DNA from: Escherichia coli
GTDB lineage: Bacteria; Pseudomonadota; Gammaproteobacteria; Enterobacterales; Enterobacteriaceae
Length of the DNA: 64,000 nt
Assembly (NCBI GenBank): GCA_021307345.1
Contig: CP089930.1
Coordinates: forward strand, 1,984,001-2,048,000
Reading direction: 5' to 3'
Numbering within the stretch: the stretch's first letter is position 1; every line of letters starts with the position of its first letter. Position numbers and translations under genes: made by a program. Of the stretch, positions 53,524 to 63,767 are shown one piece after another. Under the pieces are notes generated by a model. That model was not told the origin of the DNA. It saw nothing but the letters and a program-made list of their open reading frames with translations, and searched no databases.

Positions 53524-55364
53524 TTATTGCGACTGCCGGACACGTTGACCACGGCAAAACAACCTTATTGCAGGCGATTACTGGCGTAAATGCCGACCGT
53601 CTGCCGGAAGAAAAAAAGCGCGGCATGACCATCGATCTCGGTTATGCCTACTGGCCGCAGCCGGATGGCCGCGTGCCTGGTTTTATCGACGTTCCCGGTC
53701 ATGAAAAGTTTCTTTCCAACATGCTGGCGGGCGTTGGTGGTATCGATCACGCGCTGTTGGTGGTGGCGTGCGATGACGGCGTGATGGCACAGACCCGTGA
53801 GCATCTGGCGATTTTGCAGCTGACTGGTAACCCGATGCTGACAGTGGCGCTGACCAAAGCCGATCGCGTGGACGAAGCGCGTGTTGATGAGGTTGAACGC
53901 CAGGTAAAGGAGGTGCTGCGGGAATACGGTTTTGCTGAGGCAAAACTGTTTGTCACCGCAGCAACCGAAGGTCGGGGAATTGATGCCCTGCGCGAGCATC
54001 TGCTTCAGTTACCAGAACGTGAACACGCCAGCCAACATAGTTTCCGCCTCGCGATCGACCGCGCATTTACTGTAAAAGGTGCCGGGCTGGTCGTCACCGG
54101 TACGGCGTTAAGCGGGGAAGTGAAGGTAGGCGATTCACTATGGCTGACTGGTGTAAATAAATCGATGCGTGTACGTGCGCTGCATGCGCAAAACCAGCCA
54201 ACAGAAACCGCCCATGCCGGGCAACGTATTGCGCTTAACATCGCCGGTGATGCGGAAAAAGAGCAGATTAACCGTGGCGACTGGCTGCTTGCCGATGTGC
54301 CGCCGGAGCCGTTCACGCGGGTGATTGTCGAGCTACAAACTCATGTACCGTTGACCCAGTGGCAGCCGCTGCATATTCACCACGCCGCCAGCCACGTTAC
54401 GGGGCGCGTTTCGCTGCTGGAAGATAACCTTGCCGAGCTGGTGTTCGACACGCCTCTGTGGCTGGCGGATAACGATCGCATAGTGCTGCGCGATATCTCG
54501 GCTCGCAACACGCTGGCGGGGGCGCGCGTGGTGATGCTCAACCCGCCACGTCGCGGTAAGCGTAAGCCGGAATATCTGCAATGGCTGGCGTCTCTTGCAC
54601 GCACACAAAGCGATGCCGACGCACTGACGGTTCATCTGGAACGCGGAGCGGTGAATCTTGCTGATTTCGCCTGGGCGAGACAGCTCAACGGCGAAGGGAT
54701 GCGCGAACTGCTGCAACAGCCTGGCTATATTCAGGCTGGTTATAGCTTGTTGAATGCGCCGGTTGCCGCCCGCTGGCAGCGGAAAATCCTCGACACATTA
54801 GCGGCTTATCATGAGCAGCATCGCGACGAACCAGGTCCGGGGCGCGAGCGCCTGCGGCGTATGGCGTTGCCGATGGAGGATGAAGCTCTGGTACTGTTGT
54901 TGATTGAAAAGATGCGCGAAAGCGGCGATATCCACAGCCACCACGGCTGGCTGCATCTGCCGGATCACAAAGCGGGCTTCAGCGAAGAGCAGCAGGCCAT
55001 CTGGCAAAAAGCAGAGCCGCTGTTTGGTGACGAGCCGTGGTGGGTGCGTGACCTGGCAAAAGAGACGGGAACCGACGAGCAGGCAATGCGCTTGACGCTA
55101 CGCCAGGCGGCGCAGCAGGGGATAATTACGGCGATCGTCAAAGATCGTTATTACCGTAATGATCGGATTGTTGAATTTGCCAATATGATCCGCGATCTCG
55201 ATCAGGAATGTGGCTCAACCTGCGCGGCGGATTTCCGCGATCGCTTAGGTGTAGGCCGAAAGCTGGCAATTCAGATTCTGGAATATTTTGACCGCATTGG
55301 CTTTACGCGGCGTCGTGGAAATGATCATTTATTGCGCGATGCATTATTATTTCCCGAAAAATAA
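53520..55364 (+). CDS. selB: Selenocysteine-specific elongation factor SelB
   Basis: 614 residues: an EF-Tu-like GTPase with GHVDHGKT at 7-14, DVPGHEKF near 59-66 and the TKAD guanine motif near 114-117, beta-barrel domains II-III (about 175-370), then four winged-helix domains (about 380-614) that bind the SECIS hairpin in mRNA. Delivers selenocysteyl-tRNA to UGA codons. Coupled to selA by a four-base overlap. Confidence 0.97.
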   Translation: MIIATAGHVDHGKTTLLQAITGVNADRLPEEKKRGMTIDLGYAYWPQPDGRVPGFIDVPGHEKFLSNMLAGVGGIDHALLVVACDDGVMAQTREHLAILQLTGNPMLTVALTKADRVDEARVDEVERQVKEVLREYGFAEAKLFVTAATEGRGIDALREHLLQLPEREHASQHSFRLAIDRAFTVKGAGLVVTGTALSGEVKVGDSLWLTGVNKSMRVRALHAQNQPTETAHAGQRIALNIAGDAEKEQINRGDWLLADVPPEPFTRVIVELQTHVPLTQWQPLHIHHAASHVTGRVSLLEDNLAELVFDTPLWLADNDRIVLRDISARNTLAGARVVMLNPPRRGKRKPEYLQWLASLARTQSDADALTVHLERGAVNLADFAWARQLNGEGMRELLQQPGYIQAGYSLLNAPVAARWQRKILDTLAAYHEQHRDEPGPGRERLRRMALPMEDEALVLLLIEKMRESGDIHSHHGWLHLPDHKAGFSEEQQAIWQKAEPLFGDEPWWVRDLAKETGTDEQAMRLTLRQAAQQGIITAIVKDRYYRNDRIVEFANMIRDLDQECGSTCAADFRDRLGVGRKLAIQILEYFDRIGFTRRRGNDHLLRDALLFPEK

Positions 55365-55423
55365 GGAAATGATTAATTCATAATGAATATGAATTAATAC
55401 AAAATTCTTATTAATATTAAGGA

Positions 55424-55456
55424 AGCACGTTATTTGATGAATGTAACGTGCTTTTT
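55424..55456 (+). terminator. Intrinsic terminator after selB
   Basis: Nine-pair stem AGCACGTTA/TAACGTGCT with an 11-base loop followed by TTTTT, 60 bases after selB and before yiaY. Confidence 0.88.
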
Positions 55457-55552
55457 ATTAAAAATATTTTGATAAACGGTAATGTCGATCATATTTCCGA
55501 ATGAAAATACTTTGTAATCTGCCAGCCCTTTTTACTCTTCCAGGAGTGTTTT

Positions 55553-56704
55553 ATGGCAGCTTCAACCTTTTTTATTCCTTCAGTGAATGTCATCGGCGCT
55601 GATTCATTGAATGATGCAATGAATATGATGGCAGACTATGGGTTTACCCGTACATTAATTGTTACTGACAATATTTTAACGAAATTAGGTATGGCGGGCG
55701 ATGTGCAAAAAGCACTGGAAGAACGCAATATTTTTAGCGTTATTTATGATGGCACCCAGCCTAACCCAACTACGGAAAACGTCGCCGCAGGCCTCAAACT
55801 GCTGAAAGAAAATAATTGCGATAGCGTGATTTCCTTAGGTGGTGGTTCTCCGCACGATTGTGCGAAAGGCATTGCGTTGGTGGCAGCCAACGGCGGTGAT
55901 ATTCGCGATTACGAAGGCGTTGACCGCTCTGCAAAACCGCAGTTGCCGATGATCGCCATCAACACCACGGCGGGTACTGCGTCTGAAATGACCCGTTTCT
56001 GCATTATCACTGACGAAGCACGCCATATCAAAATGGCGATTGTGGATAAACACGTGACTCCGCTGCTTTCTGTCAATGACTCCTCTCTGATGATCGGTAT
56101 GCCGAAGTCGCTGACCGCCGCAACGGGTATGGATGCCTTAACACACGCTATCGAAGCGTATGTGTCTATTGCCGCCACGCCGATCACCGACGCTTGCGCA
56201 CTGAAAGCCGTGACCATGATTGCCGAAAACCTGCCGTTAGCCGTACAAGATGGCAGCAATGCGAAAGCGCGTGAAGCGATGGCTTATGCCCAGTTCCTCG
56301 CCGGTATGGCGTTCAACAATGCGTCTTTGGGTTATGTTCATGCGATGGCGCACCAGTTAGGCGGTTTCTACAATCTGCCGCACGGTGTATGTAACGCCGT
56401 TCTGCTGCCGCACGTTCAGGTATTCAACAGCAAAGTAGCCGCCGCACGTCTGCGTGACTGCGCTGCTGCAATGGGTGTGAACGTGACAGGTAAAAACGAC
56501 GCGGAAGGTGCAGAAGCCTGCATTAACGCTATCCGCGAACTGGCGAAGAAAGTCGATATTCCGGCAGGTCTGCGCGATCTGAACGTGAAAGAAGAAGATT
56601 TCGCGGTACTGGCGACCAATGCTCTGAAAGATGCCTGTGGATTTACTAACCCGATTCAGGCAACTCACGAAGAAATTGTGGCGATTTATCGCGCTGCGAT
56701 GTAA
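55553..56704 (+). CDS. yiaY: Iron-containing alcohol dehydrogenase YiaY
   Basis: 383 residues, family III alcohol dehydrogenase: the NAD-binding [16 protein letters not shown] near 95-110, [12 protein letters not shown] near 139-150 and the iron ligands in [12 protein letters not shown] and [25 protein letters not shown] (His at about 263, 267 and 277). Almost identical to K-12 YiaY. Probably oxidises a short-chain alcohol to its aldehyde; aldB next to it oxidises aldehydes, so they may act in sequence. It is a distant paralogue of the reductase at 60922-62070. Confidence 0.93.
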   Translation: MAASTFFIPSVNVIGADSLNDAMNMMADYGFTRTLIVTDNILTKLGMAGDVQKALEERNIFSVIYDGTQPNPTTENVAAGLKLLKENNCDSVISLGGGSPHDCAKGIALVAANGGDIRDYEGVDRSAKPQLPMIAINTTAGTASEMTRFCIITDEARHIKMAIVDKHVTPLLSVNDSSLMIGMPKSLTAATGMDALTHAIEAYVSIAATPITDACALKAVTMIAENLPLAVQDGSNAKAREAMAYAQFLAGMAFNNASLGYVHAMAHQLGGFYNLPHGVCNAVLLPHVQVFNSKVAAARLRDCAAAMGVNVTGKNDAEGAEACINAIRELAKKVDIPAGLRDLNVKEEDFAVLATNALKDACGFTNPIQATHEEIVAIYRAAM

Positions 56705-56719
56705 TCATCATTCCCACAA

Positions 56720-56746
56720 CGGCTGGCAAATTGTCAGCCGATTTTT
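56720..56746 (+). terminator. Terminator between yiaY and aldB
   Basis: CGGCTGGCAA/TTGTCAGCCG near-palindrome (one mismatch pair) followed by TTTTT, 16 bases after the yiaY stop. Confidence 0.75.
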
Positions 56747-56868
56747 CAATTATCTCTGTAATCCTTGCCCGTAAATTCGTGATTGCCGTCGTAAAGCTGT
56801 TACCGGCTGGCGAAGATTTCGCCAGTCACGTCTACCCTTGTTATACCTCACACCGCAAGGAGACTACC

Positions 56869-58407
56869 ATGACCAACAATCCCCCTTCAGCACAGATTAA
56901 GCCCGGCGAGTATGGTTTCCCCCTCAAGTTAAAAGCCCGCTATGACAACTTTATCGGCGGCGAATGGGTAGCACCCGCCGACGGCGAGTATTACCAGAAC
57001 CTGACGCCGGTGACCGGGCAGCTACTGTGCGAAGTGGCGTCTTCGGGCAAACGCGACATCGATCTGGCGCTGGATGCCGCGCATAAAGTGAAAGACAAAT
57101 GGGCGCATACCTCGGTGCAGGATCGCGCGGCGATTCTGTTTAAGATTGCGGATCGAATGGAACAAAACCTCGAACTGTTAGCGACGGCAGAAACCTGGGA
57201 TAACGGCAAGCCCATCCGCGAAACCAGTGCTGCCGATGTGCCGCTGGCGATTGACCATTTCCGCTATTTCGCCTCGTGTATTCGGGCGCAGGAAGGTGGG
57301 ATCAGTGAAGTCGATAGCGAAACTGTGGCTTATCACTTCCACGAACCGTTGGGCGTGGTGGGGCAGATTATCCCGTGGAACTTCCCGTTGCTGATGGCGA
57401 GCTGGAAAATGGCTCCCGCGCTGGCGGCGGGCAACTGCGTGGTGCTAAAACCCGCACGACTTACCCCGCTTTCAGTGTTGCTTTTGATGGAGATCGTCGG
57501 TGATTTACTGCCGCCAGGCGTGGTGAACGTGGTCAACGGTGCGGGCGGTGAAATCGGTGAATATCTGGCGACCTCAAAACGTATCGCCAAAGTGGCGTTT
57601 ACCGGCTCAACGGAAGTCGGTCAGCAGATTATGCAGTACGCCACGCAGAACATTATTCCGGTGACGCTGGAGTTGGGCGGTAAGTCGCCAAATATCTTCT
57701 TTGCCGATGTGATGGATGAAGAAGATGCTTTCTTCGATAAGGCGCTGGAGGGGTTTGCACTGTTCGCCTTCAACCAGGGCGAAGTCTGTACCTGTCCGAG
57801 CCGTGCTTTAGTGCAGGAGTCTATCTACGAACGCTTTATGGAACGCGCCATCCGTCGTGTTGAAAGCATTCGTAGCGGTAACCCGCTCGACAGCGTGACG
57901 CAAATGGGCGCACAGGTTTCTCACGGGCAACTGGAAACCATCCTCAATTACATTGATATCGGTAAAAAAGAGGGGGCAGATGTGCTTACCGGCGGGCGGC
58001 GTAAGCTGCTGGAAGGGGAACTGAAAGACGGCTACTACCTCGAACCGACGATTCTGTTTGGTCAGAACAATATGCGTGTGTTCCAGGAAGAGATATTTGG
58101 CCCGGTGCTGGCGGTGACCACCTTCAAAACGATGGAAGAGGCGCTGGAGCTGGCGAATGACACGCAATATGGCCTGGGCGCTGGTGTCTGGAGTCGTAAC
58201 GGTAATCTGGCCTATAAGATGGGGCGTGGCATTCAGGCCGGGCGCGTGTGGACCAACTGTTATCACGCTTACCCGGCACATGCGGCGTTTGGTGGTTACA
58301 AGCAGTCGGGTATCGGTCGCGAAACCCACAAGATGATGCTTGAGCATTACCAGCAAACCAAGTGCCTGCTGGTGAGCTACTCGGATAAACCGTTGGGGCT
58401 GTTCTGA
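56869..58407 (+). CDS. aldB: Aldehyde dehydrogenase B
   Basis: 512 residues from the ATG at 56869 ([17 protein letters not shown]), preceded by AAGGAG. NAD(P)-aldehyde dehydrogenase with [28 protein letters not shown] near 167-194, FTGSTEVGQ near 245-253, the catalytic Glu in LELGGKSPN near 267-275 and the catalytic Cys in [12 protein letters not shown] near 301-312. In E. coli it is a stationary-phase enzyme for acetaldehyde and similar aldehydes. The 46 codons of open frame upstream overlap the yiaY terminator and are excluded. What follows it is not yiaW as in K-12 but a porin and rha genes. Confidence 0.96.
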   Translation: MTNNPPSAQIKPGEYGFPLKLKARYDNFIGGEWVAPADGEYYQNLTPVTGQLLCEVASSGKRDIDLALDAAHKVKDKWAHTSVQDRAAILFKIADRMEQNLELLATAETWDNGKPIRETSAADVPLAIDHFRYFASCIRAQEGGISEVDSETVAYHFHEPLGVVGQIIPWNFPLLMASWKMAPALAAGNCVVLKPARLTPLSVLLLMEIVGDLLPPGVVNVVNGAGGEIGEYLATSKRIAKVAFTGSTEVGQQIMQYATQNIIPVTLELGGKSPNIFFADVMDEEDAFFDKALEGFALFAFNQGEVCTCPSRALVQESIYERFMERAIRRVESIRSGNPLDSVTQMGAQVSHGQLETILNYIDIGKKEGADVLTGGRRKLLEGELKDGYYLEPTILFGQNNMRVFQEEIFGPVLAVTTFKTMEEALELANDTQYGLGAGVWSRNGNLAYKMGRGIQAGRVWTNCYHAYPAHAAFGGYKQSGIGRETHKMMLEHYQQTKCLLVSYSDKPLGLF

Positions 58408-58419
58408 TATAAGAAGCTG

Positions 58420-58600
58420 GTCGCATCGGGCATTCATTGCCTGATGCGACGCTTACGCGTCTTATCAGGCCTACATGGCTCATGCAATATATTGAATTTG
58501 CATGATTTTGTAGACCGGATAAGGTGTTCACGCCGCATCCGGCATAAGCAAAGCGCACGTTATCACTATCTGCGACGCTTGCGTGTCTTATCGGTTCAAA
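58420..58600. repeat. Cluster of REP elements downstream of aldB
   Basis: REP-type palindromes at 58428-58478 (CATCGGGCATTCATTGCCTGATGCG, then CTTACGCGTCTTATCAGGCCTAC), at 58507-58548 (TGTAGACCGGATAAGG...CCGCATCCGGCATAAG) and a partial copy at 58573-58594. This tandem REP group (a BIME) lies at the point where the gene order departs from K-12. Confidence 0.8.
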
Positions 58601-59175
58601 TGTTTACGTCTCCTGGGGCTGAGCATTCACTGAACTAAATTAAGAGCATCTTTTCTACAAATTACTGCACACCGTGATTCTTCTTACGAATATTCATATT
58701 AGCCCCCTTTAAACTTATTTTCGTTGATTGTAATGAGAGTGATAAGCGGCGATATACCGTGAAGCTGTGACAATGTAAGGAAGAGAGAAAGGCACATTTT
58801 GCGGAGCAGGACACATATTGGTGGGTAAAATAAATGTCGCAAATAAAAAACCATTTTTTAATGATTTGATGAATGTTTAAATATCTAAAGTGTTTCTGTA
58901 CAACGCTATTTATTTTTATTGTTTATGAATTAGCAGAAATCATATCTAATATTTTTTATGATATTTAGTTAAAAACGACACTATTGTTATATTCCTCACG
59001 TTCCAGGAAATCAGTAGATTTACTCGTCTTTTGTGGCGGGATACTATTCGCTGGCTTGCTGATGTTGCATTAAAATCGAAAGTGCACATCCTATTAAAAC
59101 AATTTTTTATATTTTTCGATATACGCACGCCTTTTGGAAAGCGTAGGGCATCCTTTATTTCAGGGAACGTAAATA
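58601..59175. other. AT-rich intergenic region upstream of the porin
   Basis: Nothing recognisable as a gene in about 570 bases. AT content is high from 58640 to 59170. It should contain the porin promoter; I see no full CRP or RhaS-type site that I would defend. AGGGAACG at 59162-59169 is a plausible ribosome binding site for the gene at 59176. Confidence 0.5.
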
Positions 59176-60570
59176 ATGAAAAAATCGACGTTATCTTTAG
59201 CCATCGGTTTATTATTGGCATGTAGTACCGGTATGGCAAAAACACAGCATTTAACGCTGGAACAACGCATGGCATTGCTGGAGGAGCGGCTGGAAGCGGC
59301 GGAAATGCGGGCAACAAAAGCTGAAAGCCAGGTAAAACAGCTTCAGACACAACAGGCAGCCGAAATTCGCGAAATTAAAGCCGCGCAGGGTAATACGCCA
59401 GTAAATGGTCAGGCTGCTGCGGAATCTGCAAAGAAAAACGCGTCATCTCCTAATCTTTTGCTTTCAGGTTATGGCGATTTGAAAATCTACGGCGACGTAG
59501 AATTTAATATGGACGCGGAAAGCAATCATGGCCTGCTGGCAATGACCAACGCCGATATGAATAGCGATCCTACCAATGAACAGTGGAATCTCAATGGCCG
59601 TATTCTGTTAGGCTTTGACGGTATGCGAAAGCTGGATAACGGTTATTTTGCCGGATTCTCCGCACAGCCGCTGGGGGATATGCACGGTTCAGTGAATATC
59701 GATGACGCCGTATTCTTCTTTGGCAAAGAAAATGACTGGAAAGTCAAAGTAGGGCGTTTTGAAGCCTACGATATGTTCCCGCTAAATCAGGATACCTTTG
59801 TTGAGCATTCAGGTAATACTGCGAACGATCTTTATGACGATGGCAGCGGTTATATCTATATGATGAAAGAGGGGCGCGGGCGTTCTAACGCTGGCGGTAA
59901 TTTCCTTGTCAGCAAACAACTCGATAACTGGTATTTTGAATTAAACACGTTACTGGAAGACGGAACATCTTTATATAACGATGGCAATTATCATGGCCGC
60001 GATATGGAGCAGCAGAAAAATGTCGCTTACCTGCGCCCGGTAATTGCCTGGTCGCCGACGGATGAATTAACCGTTTCCGCAGCGATGGAAGCGAACGTGG
60101 TGAATAATGCTTACGGTTATACCGATAGTAAGGGTAATTTTGTCGACCAGTCCGATCGTACCGGCTATGGCATGAGCATGACCTGGAACGGCCTGAAAAC
60201 CGATCCGGAAAATGGTATCGTGGTTAATCTTAATACCGCCTATTTAGATGCCAATAATGAGAAAGATTTCACTGCCGGGATCAACGCGCTGTGGAAACGT
60301 TTCGAGCTGGGTTATATCTACGCGCACAATAAGATTGATGAATTTAGTGGCGTAGTTTGTGATAACGACTGCTGGATTGATGATGAAGGGACGTACACCA
60401 TTCACACCATTCATGCGTCTTATCAGTTCGCTAACGTGATGGATATGGAGAACTTTAATATTTACCTTGGTACTTATTACTCCATTCTGGATAGCGACGG
60501 CGATAAGAAACACGGCGACGATACTGATGATCGTTATGGCGCGCGCGTTCGCTTTAAATACTTCTTCTGA
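59176..60570 (+). CDS. Carbohydrate-specific outer membrane porin
   Basis: 464 residues. A hydrophobic signal sequence (4-20, likely cut after GMA) is followed by a short coiled coil (about 28-65, LEQRMALLEERLEAAEMRATKAESQVKQLQ), a linker, and a beta-barrel from about 95 to the C-terminal aromatic residue (RFKYFF, the typical BAM signal). The N-terminal coiled coil plus barrel resembles ScrY/RafY-type glycoporins; length matches RafY. Acidic loops (DDGSGY, DSDGDKKHGDDTDD) are present. It is convergent with the rha operon, so a rhamnose or rhamnoside uptake role is plausible but unproven. LLLAC in the signal resembles a weak lipobox; I prefer ordinary cleavage. Confidence 0.8.
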   Translation: MKKSTLSLAIGLLLACSTGMAKTQHLTLEQRMALLEERLEAAEMRATKAESQVKQLQTQQAAEIREIKAAQGNTPVNGQAAAESAKKNASSPNLLLSGYGDLKIYGDVEFNMDAESNHGLLAMTNADMNSDPTNEQWNLNGRILLGFDGMRKLDNGYFAGFSAQPLGDMHGSVNIDDAVFFFGKENDWKVKVGRFEAYDMFPLNQDTFVEHSGNTANDLYDDGSGYIYMMKEGRGRSNAGGNFLVSKQLDNWYFELNTLLEDGTSLYNDGNYHGRDMEQQKNVAYLRPVIAWSPTDELTVSAAMEANVVNNAYGYTDSKGNFVDQSDRTGYGMSMTWNGLKTDPENGIVVNLNTAYLDANNEKDFTAGINALWKRFELGYIYAHNKIDEFSGVVCDNDCWIDDEGTYTIHTIHASYQFANVMDMENFNIYLGTYYSILDSDGDKKHGDDTDDRYGARVRFKYFF

Positions 60571-60577
60571 TGAAGGC

Positions 60578-60604
60578 GCGGTGCTGGATATTTTCCGGCA
60601 CCGC
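60578..60604. terminator. Hairpin between convergent porin and rhaM
   Basis: GCGGTGC/GCACCGC stem with an inner GG/CC pair and an ATATTTT loop, eight bases after the porin stop and seven before the rhaM stop. It can terminate both converging transcripts, though without a long T-run. Confidence 0.55.
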
Positions 60605-60610
60605 AACTCA

Positions 60611-60925
60611 TTAAGGCAGATAAAAGACTTCTTGCAGCTCGCTGCTGACCGGGCTGTTATCCGGATTAGCGGGCATCACCTCGGTCATATGTTTCCACCA
60701 TCGTTGGCAAACATCCGTATTGGCAACCGCATTCCAGCGTTCTTCAGATTCAATTTCTACCGTGGCAAAAAGTAAATTACGTGCTTTGTCGATGTAGATG
60801 GCGTAATGGTGCGCGCCGTGTGACTTCAACACCGCTTCCAGTTCCGGCCAGATCGGGTTATGCCGACGCTGATACTCTTCGTGAGCGTCCGGGTTGACTT
60901 GCATAACAAACGCTTTGCGGATCAT
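60611..60925 (-). CDS. rhaM: L-rhamnose mutarotase
   Basis: 104 residues matching E. coli RhaM (YiiL) almost exactly: [29 protein letters not shown] with the catalytic His-22, then [19 protein letters not shown] and [20 protein letters not shown]. It interconverts alpha and beta L-rhamnopyranose for the isomerase. Overlaps the end of the upstream lactaldehyde reductase gene by four bases, so it is the last gene of a coupled rha operon. In K-12 it is not beside aldB. Confidence 0.95.
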   Translation of the reverse strand: MIRKAFVMQVNPDAHEEYQRRHNPIWPELEAVLKSHGAHHYAIYIDKARNLLFATVEIESEERWNAVANTDVCQRWWKHMTEVMPANPDNSPVSSELQEVFYLP

Positions 60926-62070
60926 AACGCCTCCAGATAAAGCTCACGCACGTCGTCGCGGCTGGCGGTACGCGGATTACATGGTGCGCATGGGTCGGCC
61001 AGGGCTTTATCTAACCAGCCTTCGATATCCTCTTTGCTGATGCCAAGCTGACTAAATCCCGCAGGTATGCCCACGCGATGGCTCAAGACTCGAATGGCAT
61101 TAATTGCTTCCAGACTTGCCGCTTCATCATTCATCCCGCGCGTATCGACACCCATCGCCTGGGCGATACGGGCAAAGCGTGCGATGGCATTCGGGCGGTT
61201 AAAGTTTTCGATTACTGGCAACAAGATGGCATTACACACCCCGTGTGGCAGGTTGTGGGTAGCTCCGGGCTGATGCGCCAGTGCGTGAACCAGCCCCAGT
61301 CCCGCGCTGTTAAAAGCCATTCCCGCCAGATATTGCCCGAATGCCATTTGTTCACGGGCTTCCAGATTATGACCATCTTCTACCGCTTTCGGCAGCCACA
61401 GAGAAATCAGGCGGATAGCTTCCAGCGCGTTGGCGTCGGTTAATGGATGTGCACCAACAGAAACATAGGCTTCAACTGCGTGAGTCAGTGCATCCATACC
61501 GGTGGCAGCGGTAACGGAGGCAGGGATCTCCAGCATTACACTGGCATCATCCACCGCAATATCTGGAATAATATTCGGATCGATGATGACTTCTTTCACT
61601 TGCCGCGCAGTGTCGATGATCACCGCATTGCTGGTCATCTCAGCGGCGGTTCCGGCAGTCGTATTGATCGCCACCAGCGGTACGCCGGGGTTTGTCACTT
61701 TACCAACACCAGAGTACGCCGTAGAAGGTGCGGGATTAGCGGTAAGGATTTTTACGGCTTTTGCGGTATCAATCGGGCTACCGCCACCGAAAGCAATAAT
61801 GTAGTCACATGCGGCGTCCTGAAATGCAGCGTAGCCTTTTTGCACCAGTTCTTCGGTGGGGTTTGGAAAGACCTCATCGAATAGGTGGTAAGACATTTGG
61901 TGTTGATCCAGCGCGGTGAACAGACTGTCCAGCAATCCCAATTTAACCAGTTGCCCATCGGTAACGATCAGTGCTTTTCCCCATTGCTTATTCGCAACCA
62001 GGTTTACCATATCGCCAATTGCCCCAGCGCCATGCAGGCTGATTTTCGGTAATGCCAACATAAAACTCAT
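60922..62070 (-). CDS. Lactaldehyde reductase of the rhamnose operon (iron-dependent alcohol dehydrogenase)
   Basis: 382 residues from ATG at 62070 ([30 protein letters not shown] upstream on the minus strand). Family III dehydrogenase: [19 protein letters not shown] near 88-106, [11 protein letters not shown] near 135-145, iron ligands in [12 protein letters not shown] and [24 protein letters not shown]. It resembles the lactaldehyde reductase encoded beside rhaD in Salmonella and other enterobacteria, and is clearly different from E. coli FucO. It reduces L-lactaldehyde from RhaD to 1,2-propanediol in anaerobic growth. K-12 lacks a gene here and uses FucO. Substrate is inferred from context. 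Confidence 0.85.
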   Translation of the reverse strand: MSFMLALPKISLHGAGAIGDMVNLVANKQWGKALIVTDGQLVKLGLLDSLFTALDQHQMSYHLFDEVFPNPTEELVQKGYAAFQDAACDYIIAFGGGSPIDTAKAVKILTANPAPSTAYSGVGKVTNPGVPLVAINTTAGTAAEMTSNAVIIDTARQVKEVIIDPNIIPDIAVDDASVMLEIPASVTAATGMDALTHAVEAYVSVGAHPLTDANALEAIRLISLWLPKAVEDGHNLEAREQMAFGQYLAGMAFNSAGLGLVHALAHQPGATHNLPHGVCNAILLPVIENFNRPNAIARFARIAQAMGVDTRGMNDEAASLEAINAIRVLSHRVGIPAGFSQLGISKEDIEGWLDKALADPCAPCNPRTASRDDVRELYLEAL

Positions 62071-62141
62071 GATTATTCTCCTTAAGATCAAATCCTTCTG
62101 TCCGGCGGCATAACCCGCGCCGCCAGATGCGAAACGGGGTG

Positions 62142-62966
62142 TTAAAGCGCCAGTGCGCTTGCCAGCGGGGTGACGCCGAAACGCTTGCCGAGGGCTATCA
62201 ACTCTTCACGGCTGATAGTCTGTTTCATACCGCCCATCGAATACACTTTCACCAACACTTCCGCCGATTTTTCTGCGGTATCGATCAGGCCAAACGCTTC
62301 GTCCAGCGTCGGACCGCTGCCGAAGACGCCATGGAAAGGCCAGAGAACCAGTGAGTGTTTTTGCATTTTCTGCGCGGTGGCCTGGCCAATTTCGTCCGTG
62401 CCGGGCACCATCCACGGCAAAATGCCAACGCCATCCGGGAATACCACCAGGCACTCGGTGCTGCCTTCCCACAGTTGGCGAGTGAAGACCGCCGTGTCGT
62501 TTTCCAGTACATAGGTGAGGGCAATCAGGTTGGTGGCATGGCAGTGCATGATCACCCGATCTTTACCGTTGGTGGCTTTAATGCGTTCGCAATGGGAGAG
62601 GAAGTGCGCCGGAAGTTCAGAGGTTGGGACGGCTTCGTTGGTTAGCCCCCAGAGAATATGGTAGCCCGCGCCGTCGCTGTCGATTTTTACGACGCCTAAA
62701 TTGGCGGCTGGATCGAGCTGGACGTTACGAAAGAATTTGCCGGAGCCGGTGACGATAAACGGTGTATTTGCCAGTAAAGGCATTGGCTGACTGAGCGGAA
62801 TATATCGCGGTTGTGGGTGAAAATTGTCGTGATATGGCGCGATATCAGCGTCATCCAGGCGCAGCGTGAGGTTACCGCCGTTGCGCTCGTCCCAGCCTTT
62901 CAGCCAGGCGTCGGTGGTGGCTTTGATCATTCCCTGGACAAACCAGGACTGGGTAATGTTTTGCAT
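62142..62966 (-). CDS. rhaD: L-rhamnulose-1-phosphate aldolase
   Basis: 274 residues, class II zinc aldolase/adducin family, nearly identical to K-12 Rha[12 protein letters not shown] near 29-39 (phosphate loop), catalytic Glu in the [15 protein letters not shown] region (about 113-127), zinc ligands in HCHATN (His-141, His-143) and His-212 in [10 protein letters not shown]. Splits rhamnulose 1-phosphate into DHAP and L-lactaldehyde. Separated from rhaA upstream by an 800-base repeat region, and followed by the lactaldehyde reductase gene after 71 bases. Confidence 0.97.
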   Translation of the reverse strand: MQNITQSWFVQGMIKATTDAWLKGWDERNGGNLTLRLDDADIAPYHDNFHPQPRYIPLSQPMPLLANTPFIVTGSGKFFRNVQLDPAANLGVVKIDSDGAGYHILWGLTNEAVPTSELPAHFLSHCERIKATNGKDRVIMHCHATNLIALTYVLENDTAVFTRQLWEGSTECLVVFPDGVGILPWMVPGTDEIGQATAQKMQKHSLVLWPFHGVFGSGPTLDEAFGLIDTAEKSAEVLVKVYSMGGMKQTISREELIALGKRFGVTPLASALAL

Positions 62967-63016
62967 GTTCTGTGTTCCTGTAAATTCGGTTGCCTTGTTG
63001 ATACATGGTGCGGCTT

Positions 63017-63705
63017 GTTCCCCTCACCCTAACCCTCTCCCCGAAGGGGCGAGGGGACTGTCCGGCGCAGTGTTTAGCTCCGTTGCCGGAGGGTGCTGTG
63101 GTTTTCTCCCTCGCCTTTTCAGGGAGAGGGGACGGTGCAGTGTTTAACTCCGTTGCCGGAGGGTGCTGCGGTTTTCTCCCTCGCCCTTTCAGGGAGAGGG
63201 GACGGTGCAGTGTTTAACTCCGTTGCCGGAGGGTGCTGCGGTTTTCTCCCTCGCCCTTTCAGGGAGAGGGGACGGTGCAGTGTTTAACTCCGTTGCCGGA
63301 GGGTGCTGCGGTTTTCTCCCTCGCCCTTTCAGGGAGAGGGGACGGTGCAGTGTTTAACTCCGTTGCCGGAGGGTGCTGCGGTTTTCTCCCTCGCCCTTTC
63401 AGGGAGAGGGGACGGTGCAGTGTTTAACTCCGTTGCCGGAGGGTGCTGCGGTTTTCTCCCTCGCCCTTTCAGGGAGAGGGGACGGTGCAGTGTTTAACTC
63501 CGTTGCCGGAGGGTGCTGCGGTTTTCTCCCTCGCCCTTTCAGGGAGAGGGGACGGTGCAGTGTTTAACTCCGTTGCCGGAGGGTGCTGTGGTTTTCTCCC
63601 TCGCCCTTTCAGGGAGAGGGGACGGTGCAGTGTTTAGCTCCGTTGCTGGAGGGGGCTGCGGTTTTCTCCCTCGCCCTTTCAGGGAGAGGGTCGGGGTGAG
63701 GGTGA
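63017..63705. repeat. Nine-copy 70-bp tandem array between rhaA and rhaD
   Basis: A BoxC-like copy (CCCTCACCC...GGGGCGAGGGG, 63020-63058) opens the array; then a 70-base unit begins CAGTGTTTA at 63068, 63138, 63208, 63278, 63348, 63418, 63488, 63558 and 63628. Each unit has two short palindromes, CTCCGTTGCCGGAG and CTCCCTCGCCCTTTCAGGGAG. Internal copies are essentially identical, the outer ones carry substitutions, and the last runs into a GGTCGGGGTGAGGG BoxC end. The chained plus-strand frames here are repeat artefacts. The array lies inside the rha operon between rhaA and rhaD. Confidence 0.95.
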
Positions 63706-63727
63706 CAGCCCGCACGGTCATTCGACC

Positions 63728-63764
63728 CGTAGGCCGGATAAGGCGCTCGCGCCGCATCCGGCGG
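63728..63764. repeat. REP element after rhaA
   Basis: GTAGGCCGGATAAGGCGCTC and GCGCCGCATCCGGC form an REP palindrome directly after the rhaA stop codon. Confidence 0.85.
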
Positions 63765-63767
63765 TGT

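Noticed and set aside
63005-63637. Chain of 64-73 codon plus-strand frames spaced 70 bases
   Set aside because: Same peptide repeated with the array period; repeat artefact.
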